A DNA stretch of 64,000 nt, taken from positions 736,977 through 800,976 of the forward strand of contig NZ_FNVT01000001.1 of NCBI RefSeq assembly GCF_900108335.1. Reading direction: 5' to 3'. Below the pieces are notes generated by a model. It worked only from the letters and a program-made list of their open reading frames with translations, was not told where the DNA came from and ran no database searches. This stretch comes from Nonomuraea solani. Its GTDB lineage: Bacteria; Actinomycetota; Actinomycetes; Streptosporangiales; Streptosporangiaceae. The translations under genes were made by a program, and so were the position numbers. Positions 24,652 to 32,847 of the stretch are shown here, one piece after another. Numbering within the stretch: the stretch's first letter is position 1; the number at the start of each line of letters is the position of its first letter.

Positions 24652-26838
24652 GTGGCCATTCGGTGGCGAAGCGCGACAGGGCGGCGGGCGGCGGGAATCG
24701 TCGCGGCCGTCCTGGTCGCCGTGCTGGTGGGAGTCGGCCTGTTCCTGGGTACGGGCGTCTCCAGCGCCCGGCCCAAGCTGGCCGACGTGGGGGCCTGGCT
24801 GGCCAGCGCGCTCAACGGCGAGGTGGTGCACGCCAACGGCCTGTCCGGGCAGGTGGACGGCCGGGTTGACCTGGCCTCCGCCGGCGGCCAGGAGCTCAAG
24901 GTGGTGCAGGACGGCGACAACGTGCTCGTCATGGACGAGTCCACGGGCAAGGTCAGCCGCATCGACCCCACCCAGTTGGAGGTCGCCCAGACCGGGACGC
25001 TCGGCGCGGGCGGCATGCAGATCGTGATGGGGGCCGGGAAGGCGTACGGCGTGGATCCGCGCGCCGGCACCGTCCAGCAGCTCGACCCGCTGACCGTGGA
25101 CACGATCGGCGCCCCGATCGCCCTCAAGCCGCCGCTCGGCCAGGCGGGCATCGACAAGAACGGCACACTCTGGGTGCCGGTGCCCGAGCAGGGCTCGCTG
25201 GTCCAGGTGAACGGCGCCCAGCAGGGCAAGGCCGTGACGGTCGGCGAGGCCGGTGACCCGCTGACGTTGACGATCGCGAACGGTGTCCCGCTGGTCACCA
25301 ACTCCGCGTCCGCGTCCGCGATGGTGATCGGCTCGACCGGCACCCGGCTCCAGGTGAGCCTGCCCAGCACTGTCACCGACGCGGGCGGCGGCGGCCTGCT
25401 GGTCCCGGCCGTGGCCGAGAGCCAGGTCGTGCCGATCCTGGCGCCGAAGCAGGGCGCGCTCGTCCTGGTGGACACCGCCAGCGGCGCGCTGACGACGGTG
25501 TCGGTGAAGGGCGGCAAGCTGGGCGCGCCGCAGGCGCTCGGGCGGCGGATCTACATCGCCGATGAGAGCACGGGCCGGCTGATCGTGTACGACACGGTGG
25601 CCAAGCGGTTCGACCCGGAGAAGGTGGTCACGGGCAAGCCCGGGCCGCTGGAGGTGTTCGTCAAGGACGGGCTGCTCTGGGTGAACGACCAGTTCAGCGA
25701 GACCGCCCTGGTCATCGAGCAGGACGGCAGGGGGCACCGGGTCGGCAAGTACGACGAGGCGCTCGGCCAGAAGGACACGCCCACGCCGCTGCCGATCCCG
25801 AGCTCCATGCCGACGGTGGTCCAGCCGACCGTGGTGCCGACGGTGGTGCCGACCAAGAACCCCACGGGCAAGCCGACATCGGTCCCGACGAAGACGAAGA
25901 CGGCCGTACCGACCGTGACCGTGACGAAGACCCCGACCGCCAAGCCCACGCCCACTCCTTCGGAGACCGAGACGCCCACTCCCACCCCGACTCCGACCCC
26001 GACCCCGACGCCCAAGGTCACGCCGGATCCGCCCGGGACGGTCACGGCCAACTCCGGGCCCGGCTGGATGGAGATCGTCTTCACGCCGTCGGGCAAGGGC
26101 GACGTCACCGGCTACTCGCTGCAGGGCGCGCCCTCCGGCGCCGACGTCACCCCGTCCCGGGTGCAGCCGGACGGCCCGTTCCAGTTCAAGGTGACCGGCG
26201 GGCAGTGCAGCCAGGAGTACTCGTTCAAGGTCGCCGCCGAGTACGACGGTGGCGAGGTGGTGTCCGCGGCCTCGATCCCGGTACGCCCCTGCGTCGCCCC
26301 CGGCCGGCCGTCGAACTTCGCCGCCAAGGGCAAGAACCACGGGGCCGACCTGACCTGGTCGGCGCCGGAGAACGCCAAGGACGGCGTCACGTACCAGCTC
26401 GAAGGCCCCGGCGAGCACCCGGCCGCGCCCGAGGGCACCAGCGCGGAGGTGACCGGGCTGAAGAACGGCCAGTCCTACACCTGGACGCTGCGCGCGAAGA
26501 ACGAGGCGGGCGAGAGCCAGGAGCGGGCCGAGGCTACGGCGCAGCTCACGCCGCAGTCCGCGCAGTTCAGCAACGCCAACAACGACGACAGGGACACGCT
26601 CATCCGTTCCGGACCCAGCGCGGGCGCGGAGGTCGGCCGCATCCCGAAGGGCGAGTACATCACCATGACCGTGCTCTGCCAGCAGAAGGGCGCCGCCTTC
26701 ACCGACAACGACACGGGGATGAGCAGTGACGTCTGGAACAAGGTGGAGTCCAGCCGGGGCAACGGCTGGCTCAACGACGTGCTCATGAACACCCCGAAGG
26801 GGGGCTTCCCGGCGGCCCCGCTCTGGGAATGTGAATGA
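24652..26838 (+). CDS. Membrane-anchored propeller/Fn3/SH3-like protein of the T7SS island
   Basis: 728 aa from GTG 24652 (GGGA upstream); longer starts add no conserved text. A short basic N-terminus and one TM helix (AAGIVAAVLVAVLVGVGLFL) anchor it with the bulk outside. Residues ~45-390 form a repeated beta-propeller-like region (NVLVMDESTGKVSRIDP, IYIADESTGRLIVYDT). A Pro-Thr-rich stalk (PTPTPTPTPTPTPKV) precedes two Fn3 domains (~470-640) and a C-terminal SH3b-like domain (DTLIRSGPSAGAEVGRIPKG). It overlaps the DUF58 gene (ATGA) and so heads a three-gene operon. Function unknown; a cell-wall-facing T7SS accessory role is an inference. Confidence 0.78.
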   Translation: MAIRWRSATGRRAAGIVAAVLVAVLVGVGLFLGTGVSSARPKLADVGAWLASALNGEVVHANGLSGQVDGRVDLASAGGQELKVVQDGDNVLVMDESTGKVSRIDPTQLEVAQTGTLGAGGMQIVMGAGKAYGVDPRAGTVQQLDPLTVDTIGAPIALKPPLGQAGIDKNGTLWVPVPEQGSLVQVNGAQQGKAVTVGEAGDPLTLTIANGVPLVTNSASASAMVIGSTGTRLQVSLPSTVTDAGGGGLLVPAVAESQVVPILAPKQGALVLVDTASGALTTVSVKGGKLGAPQALGRRIYIADESTGRLIVYDTVAKRFDPEKVVTGKPGPLEVFVKDGLLWVNDQFSETALVIEQDGRGHRVGKYDEALGQKDTPTPLPIPSSMPTVVQPTVVPTVVPTKNPTGKPTSVPTKTKTAVPTVTVTKTPTAKPTPTPSETETPTPTPTPTPTPTPKVTPDPPGTVTANSGPGWMEIVFTPSGKGDVTGYSLQGAPSGADVTPSRVQPDGPFQFKVTGGQCSQEYSFKVAAEYDGGEVVSAASIPVRPCVAPGRPSNFAAKGKNHGADLTWSAPENAKDGVTYQLEGPGEHPAAPEGTSAEVTGLKNGQSYTWTLRAKNEAGESQERAEATAQLTPQSAQFSNANNDDRDTLIRSGPSAGAEVGRIPKGEYITMTVLCQQKGAAFTDNDTGMSSDVWNKVESSRGNGWLNDVLMNTPKGGFPAAPLWECE

Positions 26839-27959
26839 TCACGCGGGCGGGGTGGGGCCTGGCGGCCGCTTCGGTGCTGGTGTACGCCGTGGGCGCGCCC
26901 CTCGGCTACGCCCAGGCGGCGGTCCTGGCCCTGACCGGGGTGGCCGCCGTCGGGGCCGGGGCGCTGTGGACGCTGCGCGGGGTCCGGCTGGAGGTGCGGC
27001 GCGAAGTGACACCCGTCAAGGTGGCCCGGGGGGAGCCGGCGGTGGCGATTCTGCACGTGCGCAACACCGGGCGCTGGCGGCACGCCGGGCTCCTGGCGCG
27101 CGACGTGTGCCGGGGCACGACGGTGACGGTCGAGGTGCCGGCGCTGGCGCGGCACACGGCGCGGACGGTGTCGTACCGGCTGCCGACCCGCCGGCGGGGG
27201 GAGACGCCGGTGGGGCCGCTGCTGCTCGACCGGGTGGACCCGTTCGGGCTGGCGCGGCGCTCGGTCGCGTACGGGCGGCCCGACATGCTGCTGGTGCGGC
27301 CGCGTACCGTGGTGCTCGCGCCCCTGCGCTCCGGGCGGCAGCGCCACCTCGACGGGCTGACCTCCCGCTCGGCGCCCTCCGGCGCGAGCAGCTTCAAGGG
27401 CCTGCGCGAGTACGTGATCGGCGACGACCTGCGGCACGTCCACTGGCGTTCGACGGCCAGGACCGGGACCCTCATGGTCAAGGAGCTGACCGACGTCAAC
27501 CTGCCGGACACGGTCACCATCCTGGACACCCGGCCGTCGTCGTACGAAGGGGACGACGAGTTCGAGCTGGCCGTGGACGTGGCGGCGTCGGCGGCCTGCG
27601 CGGTCACCCGGGACCGCTTCCCGGTGCGGGTGCTGACGGGGATGGGGGAACTGGTGCACGCGAAGGGCGGGCCCGGCGAGGACGAGGAGGTGCTCGACCG
27701 GCTGGCGCTGGTGGAGCGCGAGGCCGCCGCCGAACCGCCGCTGCACGCGCTGCGGCGGGCGGGCTCCGGTGGGGCGCTGGTGCTGGTCAGCGGGACGTTC
27801 GCGGCCCTGCCCGACGCGGCGGCGGTGCGGCGGCGCTTCGACCAGGTGCTGTTCGTCCGGGTGGGCGACCCGACGGACGGGGGGCCGCCGCGGGCGGCCG
27901 GGGTGAACGTCATCGAGGTGGCCGACCTTGAGGAGCTGGCGGCGGCATGGCCGGGCTGA
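26835..27959 (+). CDS. DUF58-domain membrane protein
   Basis: 374 aa. Two adjacent TM helices (AASVLVYAVGAPLG, AVLALTGVAAVGAGALWTL) precede a beta-rich extracytosolic stretch (~45-150) and the DUF58 signature SFKGLREYVIGDDLRHVHWR followed by TGTLMVKE (~200-230), part of a degenerate von Willebrand-like fold. DUF58 proteins normally work with MoxR AAA ATPases and transglutaminase-like proteins; here the transglutaminase-like gene follows but no MoxR gene is in the window. The ATG overlaps the preceding stop. Role probably in envelope protein maturation or assembly. Confidence 0.9.
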   Translation: MITRAGWGLAAASVLVYAVGAPLGYAQAAVLALTGVAAVGAGALWTLRGVRLEVRREVTPVKVARGEPAVAILHVRNTGRWRHAGLLARDVCRGTTVTVEVPALARHTARTVSYRLPTRRRGETPVGPLLLDRVDPFGLARRSVAYGRPDMLLVRPRTVVLAPLRSGRQRHLDGLTSRSAPSGASSFKGLREYVIGDDLRHVHWRSTARTGTLMVKELTDVNLPDTVTILDTRPSSYEGDDEFELAVDVAASAACAVTRDRFPVRVLTGMGELVHAKGGPGEDEEVLDRLALVEREAAAEPPLHALRRAGSGGALVLVSGTFAALPDAAAVRRRFDQVLFVRVGDPTDGGPPRAAGVNVIEVADLEELAAAWPG

Positions 27960-27963
27960 CCCG

Positions 27964-30327
27964 ATGAACGGCACCGGCCACCCCCGGCTCACCCACCCGG
28001 CCCCGCCCCCGGCCGGCGGGATCGGCTCCGCGTTCGCGCCCACACCCGGGACCGGTCCTCCGGGTTCACCACCCGCTGGGACCGGTTCTGCGTCCGCGCC
28101 TGACCCTTCGGTTCCGGCACCCGCTGGGACCGGTTCGTCACCGGCTTCCGCGCCGTCTGGTTCGTCGCCGGTTTCCGGTTCGTCGGATTCGCGGCCCGTT
28201 GTGCGGGAGTCGTGGGGGCGGCGGGTGGCGTCCGTCGTGGTGGTGGCGTTGCTCTGCGGGGCGGCGGGGATGGCGTTCGACGGGGTGTTCCCGCTCGCGG
28301 CGTTGCCGCCCGTGGTGGCCGTCGCGGCGGTGGCGCCCGGTGTGCTGGCGATGCTGCGGTTGCCGCTGTGGGGAGCGATACCTGTCAGCGTGCTGGCCTG
28401 GCTCGTGGCGGTGTCGGCGACGATCTTCCGGGCGGAGGCGTGGCTGGGGTTCGTGCCCAGTCCGGCCGCCGTACGGGCCGCGCTGCTCGGGGTGCGGGAC
28501 GCCGGTGGCCGGCTGCTGACCACGATTCTGCCGGCCGCCCCGGACAGCAGGGCCATCGTGCTGGTCAGCTTCCTCGTGTGGGCCGCGACCTTCGCCGGGT
28601 GCGAGCTCGCGCTGCGGACCAGGGCCGTCATGCTGCCCGCCGTGGCGGCGCTGCCCGTGCTGGCCGTCGCCGTCGTGCTCGGGGTCGCGGGTGCGGGGTC
28701 GGTGGTGCCGTACGCGGCCGTGTTCGCGGGGCTGGCGCTGCTGCTCGCGCTGGTCAGGACCTCGCGGTCGGCCGGGACGCTGGCTTTGGGGGTGCCGCTG
28801 CTCGCCTGCCTGGTGCTGGGCGCCGTGGTCGCGGCTCCCGTACTGCCCATGGCCGAGCGTCCGTACGATGTGCGCCGGCTCGTCGAACAGCCCCCGCCCC
28901 AGCCGATCAGAGGCGTGAGCGCGCTGGACCAGGTGTCGGCCTGGCTGCAGAACCCGCAGCGCGAGCTGTTCACCGTCCGTACGGCCTCCGAGGCGAACCT
29001 CCGGCTGGCGGTGCTCGACACGTTCGACGGGGTGACCTGGACGTCGAACGCCGGATTCGTCCCCACGGGCGGTCGCGTCCCCGGGCAGGAGGGCGAGCGC
29101 GACACCGTCGAGCAGCACTTCACCGTGCAGCGGCTGCCGGGGCCGTGGCTGCCCGCGGCGGACCGGCCGCTGCTGGCGAAGGGACCCGGCATCGTGGTCG
29201 ATCCGGCGACCGGCATGCTGGCCAGCACGCAGGCGCGCGAAGGTCTGACATATCAGGTGACCTCGGGCATCCGCCAATACTCCACCGCGGAGCTGCGCGA
29301 GGCCACCCCCGCCGACGACCCGGCCGCGCGGCGGCTGCCCGACGGGCCCGACGGCCGTACGCCGCCGCAGCGCGCCCGCCTCGGCCAGATCGCCCGCCGG
29401 GCCACGGCCGGGGCGCGCAGCCCGACGCAGCAGGCCGCCAAGCTGGCCGCGTACCTGCGCAAGCTCGCCAAGAACGACGTCAACGCGCCGCCGGGGCACG
29501 GTTATCGCAGCGTCGAGTTCTTCCTTACGGAGTCGAAGCGGGGGACGACGGAGCAGTTCGCGGCCTCGTTCGCGCTGCTGGCGCGCTCGATCGGGCTGCC
29601 CAGCAGGATCGTCGTGGGCTTCCGGCCCGGGGCGGCCGAGGGCGGCCTGCGGCAGGTGCGGGCCGGGGATGTGCTGGCCTGGGCCGAGATCGAGTTCAAG
29701 GGGATCGGGTGGGTGCCGTTCTACCCGACGCCTTCGCGTACGCGGTCCGGTGGGGGTGGTGATGTCGTGGAGGGGGCGCCCAAGCAGGCCAGGGAGATCG
29801 AACAGGCCATCAACAGCGACTCCGCCCAGCCCAAACCAACCCAGAAACCCACCACCCGCCCCACCCCAACGGCCACACCTCGTCCGGGGACCGGGACCGG
29901 TCTTGTGGTGTGGGCCGTGGTGCCGGCCGCTGTGCTGGTGGTCTATCTGCTCGGCGTGGGCTTGGTGCCGCCCATACGGCGCTGGCGCCGCCGCCGGGCC
30001 TCCTCACCGGCGGCCCGGGTGGTGGGGGCGTGGCGCCAGACGGTCACCCGGTTGCGGGGGGCCGGGATCCCGGTCGCGTCGGGGGCGCTGACGGCCGGGG
30101 AGGTGGCGTCCGTGGCGGAGACCGCCCTGGGGCCCGCGGCCCGCGAACCGCTGACGGCACTCGCCGACCTGGCGAACCTGGCCACGTTCGGCGGCGCCCC
30201 CATGGACCAGGCCGACGCCGACCTGTCCTGGCGCCACTTCGGCGAGATCGACACGCTGGTCAGACGACGGGTCGGGACGCTGCGCAGACTGGGACACCGG
30301 CTGTCGCCACGATCCCTACTCGGATAG
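27964..30327 (+). CDS. TgpA-like transglutaminase-fold membrane protein with degenerate catalytic triad
   Basis: 787 aa from ATG 27964, 5 bp after the DUF58 stop. A Pro/Ser/Gly-rich ~75-residue N-terminus precedes about seven TM helices (residues ~85-290), an extracytosolic transglutaminase-like domain (~310-610), one more TM (TGLVVWAVVPAAVLVVYLLG) and a cytosolic DUF4129-like tail. The fold is clear (QFAASFALLARSIGLPSRIV, GWVPFYPTPSRT), but the expected Cys-His-Asp triad is not. The GxCxQF cysteine is Thr529, the His of the D-x-H-A-W motif is Leu571, and the Asp of DPTP is Tyr587. It is therefore probably not an active transglutaminase or protease and may be structural. Confidence 0.85.
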   Translation: MNGTGHPRLTHPAPPPAGGIGSAFAPTPGTGPPGSPPAGTGSASAPDPSVPAPAGTGSSPASAPSGSSPVSGSSDSRPVVRESWGRRVASVVVVALLCGAAGMAFDGVFPLAALPPVVAVAAVAPGVLAMLRLPLWGAIPVSVLAWLVAVSATIFRAEAWLGFVPSPAAVRAALLGVRDAGGRLLTTILPAAPDSRAIVLVSFLVWAATFAGCELALRTRAVMLPAVAALPVLAVAVVLGVAGAGSVVPYAAVFAGLALLLALVRTSRSAGTLALGVPLLACLVLGAVVAAPVLPMAERPYDVRRLVEQPPPQPIRGVSALDQVSAWLQNPQRELFTVRTASEANLRLAVLDTFDGVTWTSNAGFVPTGGRVPGQEGERDTVEQHFTVQRLPGPWLPAADRPLLAKGPGIVVDPATGMLASTQAREGLTYQVTSGIRQYSTAELREATPADDPAARRLPDGPDGRTPPQRARLGQIARRATAGARSPTQQAAKLAAYLRKLAKNDVNAPPGHGYRSVEFFLTESKRGTTEQFAASFALLARSIGLPSRIVVGFRPGAAEGGLRQVRAGDVLAWAEIEFKGIGWVPFYPTPSRTRSGGGGDVVEGAPKQAREIEQAINSDSAQPKPTQKPTTRPTPTATPRPGTGTGLVVWAVVPAAVLVVYLLGVGLVPPIRRWRRRRASSPAARVVGAWRQTVTRLRGAGIPVASGALTAGEVASVAETALGPAAREPLTALADLANLATFGGAPMDQADADLSWRHFGEIDTLVRRRVGTLRRLGHRLSPRSLLG

Positions 30328-30624
30328 CCCCTGCTCAGCCAGAACGCTCCTCGGGCAGGGGTCTACGCGGGGTGCCGCCGCTCGCGCAGGTCCGGAGCTG
30401 CTCGGGGAGGTCGTGCTCAGGGCAGGGCGCTGCTCTGGCGGGTCGTACTCAGACAGGGCGCGTTTGGGGGAGGGCCTGCCCCGACCAGGTCCTGTGCGGC
30501 CGGACCAGGTCCTGTGCGGCCGGACCAGGTCCTGTGCGGCCGGACCAGGTCCTGTGCGGCCCGACCGGGTCCTGTGCGGCCGGACCGGGTCCTGTGCGGG
30601 CAGGGCAGGGCTTGGTCGGTGAGG
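30328..30624. other. Intergenic repeat region between convergent TgpA-like and kinase-like genes
   Basis: 297 bp. 30328-30480 holds degenerate copies of CTCAGGGCAGGGCGCTG-like text. 30481-30600 is a clean 20-bp tandem array. I see no gene: frames that run through the array have no conserved text and change phase with each 20-bp unit. Confidence 0.6.
30481..30600. repeat. Six-copy 20-bp tandem repeat
   Basis: Six head-to-tail copies of CGGACCAGGTCCTGTGCGGC. The first four are near-identical and the last two carry CCGGGT in place of CCAGGT. Each contains the inverted repeat GGACC-A/G-GGTCC. There are no spacers, so this is not CRISPR. It lies between the 3' ends of two genes and may form stacked hairpins in RNA. 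Confidence 0.92.
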
Positions 30625-32847
30625 TCAGGAGGGCGGTGGGGTGGCCAGGGGGAGCACGATCGGGGGCTGGACCTCCTCGTCCTGGCCGCCGCCCGCCTCG
30701 GCGGCGCCCCGGATGCACAGGGCCGACGACCAGGCCACGGAGGACGGCTGGCCCAGGCTGACCACGCTGCCGACCTTGAAGCAGTAGCCGGTCGCCGGGT
30801 TCAGGTTGCCGATCGTGTAGGAGTTACCGCCGCCGGTGGTCGCCGACATCAGGCGGTCGCCGGGGGCCTGCTGGATCACCACGGGGTAGTCGCTCTTGCG
30901 CACGGCCTTCCAGGACAGGGTCACGGTGGTGCCGTTGTCGGACACCACCTTGAGACTTTTGGGCCGGTACGCGGCCACCACGGCCGGATCAGCGGTCCGC
31001 TGGAGCGGGGGCGGTGACGTGGCGGGGCCGGCGGACGGTTCCGACTGAGCCTGGTCCGGCTGCTCGGCGGGTGTCTGGTCCGCCGGATTCTGGTCTGCCG
31101 GATTCTGGTCTGCCGGCAAACGGCCATCGCCCTGGGACGGTGCCACGGTGGGCACACCATCGGACGTTCCATTGGACCCAGCGTCGGACCCGCCATCGGC
31201 TGTGCCATCGGGCTGGGCTTCGGCCGGGGCACCCGCGGTCGCGGCGACGGGCTGCTGGGACAGGGGCTCCTGCAGTCGACCGCTCATCGCCAGGGCCACA
31301 CCGCCCACCCCCACCAGCACCGCCAGCCCGGCCGCCCCCGCGATCAGCAACGGGACCCGCCTGTTCCGCCCACCCTGAGCGTCCACCGGCGCCTGGGGCA
31401 CGGCGGCGTTGGTGGAAGGAGGCAGGAACGGCTGCGGCCCGGCCGGCGGTCTGACCTGCGACCGATCTGGATCAACCGTCCAAACCAGCTCCCGCGGCCC
31501 TGACCGCTCGGCCCCCGTCCCGTCACCCTCGGGCACCGCGCCAAGCGGCTGGCCCAACTCGGTGACGGGCGGTCGAGCGGTAGCCGGACGACCTGGCCCA
31601 ACAACGGCCAGGCGACTCGCGAGAGACTGCTCCGGACCACTACCGGTGGCCGAAACGCGGCCCCCGGACGGCAGCCCAGAATCGGCCAGGTGGCCGGCGA
31701 AGGGGTGGTCCGGGCCGGAGGCCGTGGGTGGGCGGCCTGGGCCGGTGGTGCCGGTGGTCGGGTGGCCTGCGCCGGTCGTCGCGGTGGCCGGGTGGCCCGC
31801 AGCGGGTTGGCCGGGGCCGGTGGCCGTGGGTGGGCGGCTCGGGCCGGTGGTTGATGGGCGGGCGGCGGGTGACGGGCCGGGGTCGGCCAGGTGGTCGGCG
31901 AAGGGGTGGTCCGGGCCGGTGGCCGTGGGTGGTCGGCCTGGGCCGGTGGTGCCGGTGAGTGGGCGGCCTGATCCGGAGGTGGCTGTGGGTGGGTGGCCTG
32001 GGCCGGTCGTTGTGGCGATCGGGTGGGCTGGGCCGGTGGTGGATGAGCTGAGGGAGGTCAGGGCTGTGGTGAGGTCGGTGGCGGTGGGGCGGGCAGCGGG
32101 GTCCTTGGACATGGCCTGGGTCAGGGCCTGGGCGAGGTCCGCAGGGACGGTGGGTGGGAAGGGCGGGGGGTTCTCGGTGAGGACGCCGAGGACGAAGCGG
32201 GCCGTGCTGCCAGGCCCGTCCAGGGCGAACGCCGGACGGCCCACGAGCAGCTCGTATGCCATCGAAGCCAGCCCGTACACATCCGAGGCCGGCTGCGGCG
32301 GGTGGCCTTCGAGTTCCTCGGGTGAGGCGTGCGGCGAGGGCAGCGTCCCGTCCGGGAGCTCGACGATCGACATCAGGGCCGACATCGCGAACCCCGTCAG
32401 CATCACCCCCGTCCCCGTCATGACGACGTTCTCCGGCTTGACGCGCCCGTGCACCCCGCCGGCCCCATGGGTGGCCGCGAGGGCGCGCGCCACCGCGCGC
32501 AGCAGCCCCATGGCCTGCTCCAGCGGCATCGGCAGGCTACGCCCCGGCCGTTCGGCCAGCGTGAGTCCCTCGTGCAGGGGCGTCACCAGGAACGGCCGTC
32601 CGTCCCCCGTCGCCCCCACCTCCAGCACCGGGATGACGCCTTCGTGGGCGGCCAGTTCGTCGGGGAAGCCGAAGCCGCGGATGATCCGCTTCAGCGCCCG
32701 CTTGTCCACCTGGTGACAGGCGAGCGTCTTGACCAGCACCTCCGCCCCGCCCGCGTCGGCTCGGGCGAGGTGTACGGCCCAGGGACCGTCCTGACCGGCC
32801 CGCTCCAGCAGCCGGTAGCCGCGGACCCGTTCGGTGATGACCGTCAT
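30625..32847 (-). CDS. Membrane kinase-fold protein (probable pseudokinase) with Fn3 C-terminus
   Basis: 740 aa. Residues ~10-265 align with actinobacterial Ser/Thr kinases: Lys40 of the VAIK motif (EVLVKTL), APE-like SPEE and DVYGLASMAYELL are kept. The catalytic loop HRDLKPEN reads HGRVKPEN (Arg135 for the catalytic Asp), DFG reads GFA (152-154), and the glycine loop is lost, so phosphotransfer is unlikely. A Gly/Pro/Thr-rich repeat region (~270-470), one TM helix (VPLLIAGAAGLAVLVGVGGV), a QNPADQNPADQTPAEQ-type linker and an Fn3 domain (LKVVSDNGTTVTLSWKAV) follow. Its start overlaps the stop of the upstream gene. A scaffold role in the T7SS is an inference. Confidence 0.85.
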   Translation of the reverse strand: MTVITERVRGYRLLERAGQDGPWAVHLARADAGGAEVLVKTLACHQVDKRALKRIIRGFGFPDELAAHEGVIPVLEVGATGDGRPFLVTPLHEGLTLAERPGRSLPMPLEQAMGLLRAVARALAATHGAGGVHGRVKPENVVMTGTGVMLTGFAMSALMSIVELPDGTLPSPHASPEELEGHPPQPASDVYGLASMAYELLVGRPAFALDGPGSTARFVLGVLTENPPPFPPTVPADLAQALTQAMSKDPAARPTATDLTTALTSLSSSTTGPAHPIATTTGPGHPPTATSGSGRPLTGTTGPGRPPTATGPDHPFADHLADPGPSPAARPSTTGPSRPPTATGPGQPAAGHPATATTGAGHPTTGTTGPGRPPTASGPDHPFAGHLADSGLPSGGRVSATGSGPEQSLASRLAVVGPGRPATARPPVTELGQPLGAVPEGDGTGAERSGPRELVWTVDPDRSQVRPPAGPQPFLPPSTNAAVPQAPVDAQGGRNRRVPLLIAGAAGLAVLVGVGGVALAMSGRLQEPLSQQPVAATAGAPAEAQPDGTADGGSDAGSNGTSDGVPTVAPSQGDGRLPADQNPADQNPADQTPAEQPDQAQSEPSAGPATSPPPLQRTADPAVVAAYRPKSLKVVSDNGTTVTLSWKAVRKSDYPVVIQQAPGDRLMSATTGGGNSYTIGNLNPATGYCFKVGSVVSLGQPSSVAWSSALCIRGAAEAGGGQDEEVQPPIVLPLATPPPS

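Noticed and set aside
25800..26030. CT/AC-rich tract as a regulatory or recombination element
   Set aside because: It encodes the Pro-Thr stalk of the Fn3 protein in frame; the simple-sequence look comes from PT codons.
26475..29228. 917-codon minus-strand open frame across the DUF58 and transglutaminase-like genes
   Set aside because: It is antisense to two clearly real genes, has a Ser/Thr/Arg-biased composition and no conserved motif.
30481..30600. CRISPR array
   Set aside because: The units are directly adjacent with no unique spacers, 20 bp long and internally palindromic. It is a plain tandem repeat, and no cas genes are present.
31690..32050. GGCCGGTGG-type repeats on the plus strand as a separate repeat element
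   Set aside because: They encode the Gly/Pro/Thr-rich linker of the kinase-like protein and are explained by it.
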